Positions 1 through 6,900 of a stretch of DNA of 11,184 nucleotides are shown in pieces. The notes under the pieces were generated by a model that did no database searches, was not told the origin of the DNA, and was given only the letters and a program-made list of their open reading frames with translations. How positions within the stretch are numbered: the first letter of the stretch is position 1; each line of letters begins with the position of its first letter. Made by a program: the position numbers and the translations under genes. The DNA lies in the NCBI GenBank assembly GCA_035591015.1, contig JAXIUW010206730.1, positions 1-11,184 of the forward strand, in the 5' to 3' direction. The DNA comes from Cephalothrix simula. Its lineage: Eukaryota > Nemertea > Palaeonemertea > Archinemertea > Cephalotrichidae.

Positions 1-8
1 CCACCACG

Positions 9-28
9 TATCTGCACATGTGCAGATA
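9..28. repeat. 20-bp perfect palindrome
   Basis: TATCTGCACATGTGCAGATA is its own reverse complement. It is too short and isolated to assign. The central CACATGTG contains an E-box-like CANNTG core. Confidence 0.6.
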
Positions 29-357
29 GAAATTTGGGACCCAAATACACCCACCCACCCCCAGGTTGGTGTCTGACGGGAATGCACGACCCCCCCTGTT
101 CCAAATAAGGAACTGTAAAAATTCGACGCTGAATAATCAATCATACTTCCTACATTCGCACCTGACATTTTGCAACACACTTATTGCATCGCAAGTTTTT
201 CGTTTTAGCTCTGCCCAAAACAAATGCTTCCAGTTTTTATAAATTCCGGTTTTATTAGCCAAAATCTCGTTCAATTTTATAGTCTGTTGGTAGGTAGAAT
301 GGAAACCCGCCCTAATTTCCGCTATCGGATTCAGAAATTAGAACAGACGTACGGTTG

Positions 358-457
358 CCCCAGTCTATATGATCGGATGTCCACGGCTAGTGCTGACTAT
401 ATGGAAAAAGGGCCCGGTTTCCGGTCTACCATGGACACCCAAGCATTTAGACTGGGG
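358..457. repeat. Imperfect inverted repeat / fold-back, 29-bp arms
   Basis: The arm 358-386 (CCCCAGTCTATATG...) matches the reverse complement of 429-457 at 24 of 29 positions, around a 42-bp GC-rich spacer. It is probably a small MITE or fold-back. The open frames across it (224-469, 369-578) have no recognisable domain and are not called as genes. Confidence 0.6.
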
Positions 458-593
458 AATTTGTCGTGAACAGAGCAGAAACGAAAACTTGCGATACAAT
501 AGGAGTTGCAAAATAACAGGTCCCAACGTTACTCATGAATTGATTGCGTTATCATTATTATCAGCTGATTATAAATAACTTTTTAGATAGTTT

Positions 594-674
594 GGGGTGT
601 GATTCGATGTAGAATTCTTTAAATATATACAAGCACTTCGTTTTTTTCAAGAATTGTACATCGAGTCACACTCC
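594..674. repeat. 81-bp stem-loop with 26-bp arms
   Basis: The arm 594-619 (GGGGTGTGATTCGATG...) pairs with 649-674 over 26 positions with one true mismatch. Two more positions are G:U in RNA. The loop is 29 nt. The shape and size are like a microRNA precursor or a tiny palindromic element. No homologous copy exists elsewhere in the window. Confidence 0.55.
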
Positions 675-1840
675 AGACCACTTTAATAATATTATTATAT
701 TACGCAACGCAACTGTACGCAACATCCAGAAATTTTTTTAGTGAAATGCCAATTATCCCACTCAAAAATCATATCACATGGGATAATCATTTTCGTCACA
801 GAAAACTTCGAAAATTGAAAAAAAAAATGCTGAAGCAATTTGAGACATAAAATACGCAAAGTGTGCCCTTACATGTAGCATGTTTATATCTATCAAAAAG
901 AATTTGTCAGAATAGACAAAATTTGAAATTTGTAACATAATTTACCGGTAATTAATTAAACGTCTATGTCTGTACGCTTGGGCTTGGTGATGAGCTGTTC
1001 GTAAAAATTTCTCATCCTTTTTTCCGACATTTTATTGATAAATGAAAAACTGTGCACAAGCTATTATGATCAATTATTCTTCTACCAAAAAATATTTATT
1101 AGAACTGCTGGCCTTGTTAGTTTCAAATTTCTACACATTAGCGCTAAAAAAAAATTAAAGTACGAAATATTTCGCATAATGCCCTGTATATTGATAATAG
1201 CCCGTTGCTCTGCTAAAATTATTTTATAATACACTACATGTAAAAGATGGATGTTCAACTGGCCCTTGGATTTTATTGCACCTCGCGCGAATCGGTCAAA
1301 AAAAATCTTAGTCAAAATTACGGCCTCATAACATCTCACATGTAAAAGATTACAAATAAAATTTGGTTGCAAATTATCGGCAAATTATCTAAATACATAA
1401 TATAAATTTTATAGATGCCCATTAACAATCAGTAATAAAGATAAGTGTCCGCGATGAATCGATTGTGATAAAACAAACGTCGTGATTTTAAAGTTTCGAT
1501 TTCAACAATAGCAAATATTAGAATTTGAATAAAGATTTGCTTTGAAGGCTAATTGGAGTTCTTTTACGGAAATTCAAATGGACTACATGTAAAAATAGGT
1601 AGGGATTTACAAAGTATATTTTGCCTTAATTCTTAATTATTTTTGGTATTTCTAAGAGTTCTTATGGCCTATCAAATTGAAAAATTTGAAAACATGTTTT
1701 TGTGTGCAATGGCTGGTTCGGTTCGCTAATGATGCCAATCGGATCTGGTACAATGAATGTATCTCCCCGATCACACTGCCCTCCAAAGCGACTATGCCGC
1801 TACATAATATACCGCTTTACTTGTCAAGATAATATGAGCC
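675..1840. other. AT-rich non-coding stretch
   Basis: No supported gene. It contains a hairpin with 9-bp arms (752-760 with 779-787), three TACATGTA octamers (870, 1235, 1584), a 13-bp direct repeat ACATGTAAAAGAT (1236-1248, 1338-1350), and two short gene-like minus-strand frames described separately (956-1030, 1662-1799). The 96-codon minus-strand frame 1082-1372 has low-complexity composition and no recognisable motif. Confidence 0.5.
956..1030 (-). other. Short 24-codon open frame, unrecognised
   Basis: ATG at 1030-1028 to TAA at 958-956 gives MSEKRMRNFYEQLITKPKR then TDIDV. The composition is balanced and hydrophilic, unlike surrounding AT-rich frames, so it could be a terminal exon or small peptide. 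The frame has no clear splice acceptor immediately upstream (a CACAG lies about 25 bp before the ATG). I do not recognise a family. Confidence 0.15.
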
Positions 1841-1846
1841 ATTCCA

Positions 1847-1890
1847 CATAAAAAGGGTCATTTTTTCATTTTGAGTGTTTGGTATCAGTG
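1847..1890 (+). promoter_or_regulatory. Possible GPCR promoter (TATA-like plus initiator-like)
   Basis: CATAAAAAGG at 1847-1856 resembles a TATA box, and TATCAGTG at 1883-1890 resembles a TCAGT-type initiator. Their spacing (about 38 bp) is a little long. The position fits a start just upstream of the putative non-coding exon ending at 1971. Weak, motif-only evidence. Confidence 0.2.
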
Positions 1891-1971
1891 AAAAGAGAAA
1901 AGAGCGAAGATTCCATTTCTAAATTCCAATCATAACGGAAGATATAGCCGTTAAAAAAACAGTTTTAAATG

Positions 1972-2122
1972 GTGAGGTGATGACGCCATTAATTTGCGTC
2001 ATACTGAGAGTGAGAAACTTAGTACCCTTTTTCAAATGACACATAAGCTATATGTCCCTAGTAATACAAAACAAATTGACCATGGCAAACGTGGTATTTA
2101 CCAATTTTATTTATTATTTCAG
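1972..2122 (+). other. Putative 5' UTR intron of the GPCR gene
   Basis: The acceptor TTTTATTTATTATTTCAG|AC, with AG at 2121-2122, is strong and lies 38 bp before the receptor ATG. A matching donor, AAATG|GTGAGG, begins at 1972 and gives a 151-bp intron. Upstream of it the receptor frame meets a stop within about 50 bp and has no ATG, so the first exon would be non-coding. An ATG at 1969-1971 would make a 7-codon uORF after splicing. The acceptor is more certain than the donor. Confidence 0.4.
1980..2002. promoter_or_regulatory. Paired CRE half-sites in a 7-bp hairpin
   Basis: ATGACGC (1980-1986) and its reverse complement GCGTCAT (1996-2002) flank a 9-bp AT spacer, just inside the putative first GPCR intron. 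TGACG is the CREB/AP-1 family half-site. The regulatory role is inference only. Confidence 0.25.
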
Positions 2123-2160
2123 ACTACACAGCTCCACGTGTGACTTCATCCAAAACAAAT

Positions 2161-3219
2161 ATGAGCTTAAATGGAAGCAGTGCTAATTACACAAGTTTAA
2201 CATGCCCCGAACTACAATACCCAACAGGCTACACATATTTTTACATATCCGCAATTTTGATACCAATAATTATACTATTTGGAGTCATCGGGAATATTTT
2301 GAGTTTTATAATATTACATCGACGTATGAATCCACAAACTTCTACGACAACATTTTTAAGGGCGCTCGCAATAGTCGACTCTCTAGTTCTACTCTGTCCT
2401 TTTATGATAACCCTTTTATTAGCCTTGTGTATCTACCTCGCAGACCTGAATAATATGTTGTGTAAATTTTTAACATTTTCGATTTATTTTTTACAAGATA
2501 GTTCGGTATGGCTTCTTGTTGCGGTAACCGCGGACCGATATCTAAGTGTGTGTCGGCCATATCTAGCAAAAAACATTTGTACGCCCAGAAATGCGCTTAT
2601 AAGTATTTGCGCTATTTTCTCAGCCAGTCTTATCAAAAACTTTCATTTCTTTTTTACATTTGAGATCAGCGAGGAAGGCTGGTGCGATACTAATTCAGCC
2701 CACGAGAAATTTCAAGATAAAATTTGGCCGTTTCTTGATTTTTGCCTTTACGCTGCACTCCCGGTCTTAACCATGATCATATGCAACATTGGAATTATAC
2801 GAAAACTTAAGGAGCTAGCATTAAAGCGATCTAAAATGCAAGGAAAAGTGAAATCATCGGATAAACAATCAATAACATTTATGCTTTTGTCTATAAATTT
2901 TACTTTTATTGTTTTAAGTTTTCCTAATTCGATTTATCTCGTTTTGCGCCGACCTGTTATAGTAAAGCATATCGAAAGCCTTAGCGGTATCGAACAAGAA
3001 CGATATATTTCAGCAATAGTGTTACTAAAAGCAATTTTTGAGATAATGAATTATATAAATTTTGCTTCAAATTTTGCGCTTTATTGCGCAACAGGATCGC
3101 GATTCAGAAAGGAATTGAAAGCATTTTTTGCAACAAGGAGCCGCGATGTTCTATATAATATTGAAGGCACAGCCACCGATATGGGACACTCAATTACTAG
3201 AGAGCAGAGGACCATGTAA
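2161..3219 (+). CDS. Class A (rhodopsin-like) peptide GPCR, FMRFamide-receptor/GPR139-like, 352 aa
   Basis: Seven-transmembrane receptor for a probable neuropeptide ligand at the plasma membrane. Residues counted from ATG 2161: extracellular N-terminus with two N-glycosylation sequons (N4, N9); TM1 about 27-53 with GN at 44-45; TM2 with LAIVD, D73; conserved C101 and ECL2 C175 (likely disulphide); D-R-Y at 125-127; TM5 P201; TM6 FIVLSFP 249-255; TM7 ends NFALY 304-308, then helix 8 FRKEL. NFxxY instead of NPxxY and SVWLLVAVTADRYLSVCRP are usual in FMRFamide/GPR139-like receptors. W6.48 is replaced by Ser253. A GTG codon at 2140 is in frame but is not a plausible animal start. The frame is also open back to a 3' splice site at 2122. 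The C-terminal tail is short (about 35 residues) and without obvious Cys palmitoylation sites. Ligand unknown; chemosensory use is possible. Confidence 0.9.
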   Translation: MSLNGSSANYTSLTCPELQYPTGYTYFYISAILIPIIILFGVIGNILSFIILHRRMNPQTSTTTFLRALAIVDSLVLLCPFMITLLLALCIYLADLNNMLCKFLTFSIYFLQDSSVWLLVAVTADRYLSVCRPYLAKNICTPRNALISICAIFSASLIKNFHFFFTFEISEEGWCDTNSAHEKFQDKIWPFLDFCLYAALPVLTMIICNIGIIRKLKELALKRSKMQGKVKSSDKQSITFMLLSINFTFIVLSFPNSIYLVLRRPVIVKHIESLSGIEQERYISAIVLLKAIFEIMNYINFASNFALYCATGSRFRKELKAFFATRSRDVLYNIEGTATDMGHSITREQRTM

Positions 3220-3239
3220 ATAATCATAAAAGATCACAA

Positions 3240-3245
3240 AATAAA
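3240..3245 (+). terminator. Candidate polyadenylation signal of the GPCR gene
   Basis: AATAAA occurs 20 bp after the TAA stop (3217-3219) and is followed by T-rich sequence. This would give a very short 3' UTR, and no other canonical signal precedes the MITE at 3309. Confidence 0.4.
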
Positions 3246-3308
3246 CTTTCTAATTTTTTTGGAAATCTGTCATCTGGAATTAATATTTCATATTACACTA
3301 ATGTATAG

Positions 3309-3640
3309 ATAAATAGGCAGGACAAATGAGCCAAAAACGTCGCCCCGCGGTTTTTTTGAAAGCGTTTGCCTTAACTGGTTAACCCATTCATATTCTGAAA
3401 CCTTGTAGAAAATCCTGATCCAAGTTTATGTTTTCGAAAGGGTGCCACACTGCCGCCATTGGCCAAATTCTTTTTGTTTTAAATTTCTAACTCTAAAAAG
3501 CCATTTTGTGTCCGCTGGAGGCCCCAAATACCGCCCCAAACTTCAATTTTTTAAAGATATGAGGGTTAACCGGTTTAGGCCCTCAATTTCTAAAAAATCC
3601 CGGGGGACTTTTGTTTGCATGTGATGTCCTGCCTATTTAT
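3309..3640. mobile_element. MITE, about 320-330 bp, TA-flanked, GGCAGG...CCTGCC ends
   Basis: The 16-bp sequence ATAAATAGGCAGGACA at 3309-3324 is perfectly inverted at 3625-3640. Inverted similarity continues, with mismatches, for about 85 bp on each side (for example TGGTTAACCC near 3377 against GGGTTAACCGG near 3563). If the element proper is 3316-3633 it begins GGCAGGACA, ends TGTCCTGCC and is flanked by TA on both sides, as for Tc1/mariner-type MITEs. There is no transposase. The frame 3442-3624 inside it is not a gene. It lies between the GPCR and misato exon 5. Confidence 0.7.
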
Positions 3641-3846
3641 ATTAACCGATAATACATTTTTGTAATTGAATTGAAATGTCGAAAAGTTCTTGTCAAGCAA
3701 AGTTGATTCAGAAAAGTATCTGGTGAACATTTTATTCAAATTATTTGTTATGTTAGAGACATTTAAAAGCTATACCCAATACCAATTAATATAATTAAAT
3801 GTGAATGCAATTTTGCTAATTATTTGGTAAAAAGATTTAACCTTAC

Positions 3847-3922
3847 CTCAAAATCATCTAACTCACTCAAAAATTTGTTCCTTTCAACTTGCTCTGTTTC
3901 ATGTAATGTAACGTCTCCATGC
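3847..3922 (-). CDS. MSTO1: misato exon 5, last exon found
   Basis: This 76-nt exon begins with the G completing Trp (TG|G) and then encodes HGDVTLHETEQ and VERNKFLSELDDFE. It matches the family W-x-G-x-v...KN-x-(F/Y)L-x-(D/E)L stretch. The acceptor is TTTATTTAG (TAG = 3925-3923). The donor is GAG|GTAAGG (3846-3841), phase 0. Reading through the donor meets TAG six codons later, so splicing is expected. I searched 1-3840 on the minus strand by eye for the next conserved block (V-W-S-D-F-L-like) without success. Confidence 0.85.
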
Positions 3923-6900
3923 CTAAATAAATTGTACCAATTAATAAAATTGCATTATTGCACTATTTTTGGATATGAGTGTCTTTGGGGAGGCTTTTAG
4001 TATTAATTTTAACACTTTTAAGTAGGCTATTTGGTCCCCAAGTTAATCTTGGTGAATTTTTTGTTTGAGTGTTTTTGCTGGACTTGTATATGTCCATGCT
4101 TTGGTTGTACACCTCATTTACTATTCTTCTCCATTTTATTCTGTCTTGAGCAATTTCTTCTATTGATCTATTAATAGATCAATGCGGGTAAAAAGTGCCA
4201 TAAATTAGTAATAGCATGGTTTTTTTGGGTGCCATAAGAGGCAGTAGTTCACGCGGGCTGCCGCTCTTCTTGCCCAAAATCCCATGCTATAACTCTAACT
4301 TATTACACCTTTAATATTTTGGGTCAAACATATATATAATACCTTACCAAGTTGCTAAATCTTCATAGTTTGTTGCATCATATAGAGTACCATACTGCTT
4401 CAAAGACCGGAGGCTTCCTGAAATGCACAGGATCCGGTAAATGAGAAAAAGGTAATAAAATGTACTATCAAGGTCTGAATGCCCTAAAACAGTTTATGGT
4501 CTGTTACAAGAAGCAAAAAATTCATATGACCTTACTGACTATCATCATGTCACACCGGTACCTTATTGAGAACATATTTTCAGGGTGGCCACCGTTTCAT
4601 GATTTTCGTTTTCCCTGATTTCCAGAACTCTTCGCAAAACGTTCCCGGACCTTTTTAAAGGAATGCGTAATCAAAAACATTGATTAGCGGTATAATTTCA
4701 TGATAACCGCAAAGATATTTTATGTGTAAATTGCATAACTGCGAAGAATTTTTATGCGTAAAGTGACAAATTTTCATTGCGGAAGCCCTGGAAGAATAAA
4801 TATTCCCTGACTTTCTTTTTCATTTTTATGAAATACCCTGACCTTTCCATGACTTTTAAAGCATAAATTGAAATTCCCTGACTTTTTCCAGGTGAGTGGC
4901 CACCATGATTTTCAAATATGAGACACTTACCTTTCAAATCTAGAGACACTAAACGAGGAGTAAAAGTAACTTCTCCCTAGAAAACAAATTACGATAATTT
5001 AAATAATTACAATTACATGATCATGCTGAATTGTTGTTCATGATCTCAACCGTTATTTTTTTTTTAAAGTGACAACATACCAAAAGGTTTTTGCCCTCAC
5101 GATACAGAATGTCGTGATTTATTTCTTTGGTACTTGAATCCTCAGGTTTATACACAAATGATGATTCCTGAAAAAAAGTAAAAAAGGAACTTTTACGAGC
5201 AATAATGTAATGATTGCAAAGGAAGAACAACGGGAATACAGAAACCTGACTGGAGACCTTGCGATGCAATACAACTTATCATCTCACTGGAGTTCCATGT
5301 GCACTAAGGGAGAAAACTAGTTGAAGAAAGATTTTGGAGCACATTCTGCACAAAAAGTTAGATCAAGATCTCCTTTGCACTAAAATTGTTAACAGCTTTG
5401 ATCAACATGAACAAATACCTTTTGATTTCCATACTTTAAAATTGAAGGTGTCAAACAACTTACATGTATGATGTTTAAAAGACAAATTAATATTCTGTCT
5501 AAAATAATAATAATAAATAAGTCCACATATGCTCTTAAAAGGGATATGACGTCATTCTAACGTTCAAAAAAATTGTTAAACATTTTTATTTCCTTGATAA
5601 TGGAATTTAGATGAATTCCGAAACGTCGGGTTAATTAAATTATTCGAAATTTTTTAATTGTGGACTTATTTATTATTAACTTACATGTATGACTAACAAA
5701 TAGAAGGTGTCAGATGTACAACTTGTGACTGACCTAAAGCTACATGTAAGGTGGCAGATCACTAATGTATTGAAATGAAACACACCATAAAATTTTGCTA
5801 CTTATTCCTACTCTACCCACAATCAATTGCATACCAGTACTGTGCAAATTTAATTTTAAAAGGTTTCCAGTACAAAGGTTAAATCTTAACTCATACACTG
5901 GGAACATACATGAGCATTTAAAGTTTTCAAGGCATAACTGCAACGAACAGAAGTCGAACGATAAGTCCTCAATCAATAAGCTTATATCAGTATGACAATA
6001 CTGTATTTGGTATTGGTATGTCTCATCATTGAGTAAGGCTAAAACTTTTGCAAAATAGTCAAGCCAAATATGTCATCGATCGCACGGGAAGCTTTCACAG
6101 AGAGTGCGATCACAATATCAATTCTTTATTCAGAGGTTAAAAGGTTACTGTGTCTCAGCTTAGGGCAAGGAGTGAAGAGTCAACTTCCCAGTCTAATGCA
6201 GCCATCAATGTAAAACATGACCCCCTTCCCCAAGTATCGACCGTACGTTGCCTGTTTTTAACTGAATTTACCAACCGTCTTCACCAGGTTATCACTGACG
6301 TCAGAACATCGTTCAACAGGTTTTCATAGTAAGAAGTTAAAATTCTATTCACCCAAGAGATTGACACCTTATCGACAATGGCAGCATAAGTAAGGTTTTT
6401 GACTTTTATACCTCTGCTGGGGGTGAACCCGGGAGCTCTAGGATTCAAGGCGAGAGTTCTTCCAATAGACCACCGAGCCAATCTAGCGGATATCGGTTGG
6501 AACTTGGCTATGACTATTAAAAACAAGAAAATTGTTAATATTCAAATGGATATTTTCACCATGACATCGAGGACATTTCACATCTTTAAATTTTGCCTTA
6601 TCAACACCGTATCACAAGCAGTTTGGGATGTTTTGCCACTTTCAGAAAAATCGTTTACCACAACTTCACTGATTGACCTGACCCCTGGTCGATATGTGGG
6701 GAGGGGGGTCACGTTTTACATTGATGGCTGCATAAGCGATCACGCAAAAAGGCAAATGCACCAAACATATATATCAAGGTAAAATTTCATTAGTAATATT
6801 TTATCGATTCACTGTTTTAACAGCTTCAGTTATGGATGATGCCAAAGTATGTCGACAGGTGGAGTCTCTACTTTGGGAATCAAAATGCCTTACACCTGTT

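Larger units (their letters stand above)
6196..6733. repeat. Inverted repeat pair with 47-bp arms
   Basis: 6196-6242 (starts ATGCAGCCATCAATG) matches the reverse complement of 6687-6733 at 43 of 47 positions, enclosing 444 bp that include a tRNA-derived SINE. It looks like a non-autonomous DNA element or two oppositely inserted copies of one repeat. No target duplication is clear. The 127-codon frame 6399-6782 crosses the SINE and right arm and is not a gene. Confidence 0.6.

Noticed and set aside
224-578. Overlapping plus-strand frames of 81 and 69 codons
   Set aside because: They cross an inverted repeat, overlap each other in different frames, show no domain I recognise and no splice context.
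1082-1372. 96-codon minus-strand frame
   Set aside because: Composition follows AT-rich DNA and there is no motif, homology or splice-site support.
2140-2160. GTG codon as start of the GPCR
   Set aside because: Animal genes start at ATG. The first in-frame ATG is 2161, and the extra seven codons lie between a splice acceptor and that ATG.
5172-5290. Possible extra misato exon just upstream of exon 2 (ACTAGTT...CTTAG acceptor, CAG|GTTTCT donor)
   Set aside because: Its phase would put exon 2 out of frame, whereas exon 1 at 8438-8518 joins exon 2 directly in phase 0 with family-consistent sequence.
6399-6782. 127-codon plus-strand frame
   Set aside because: It runs antisense through a tRNA-derived SINE and then through one arm of the inverted repeat.
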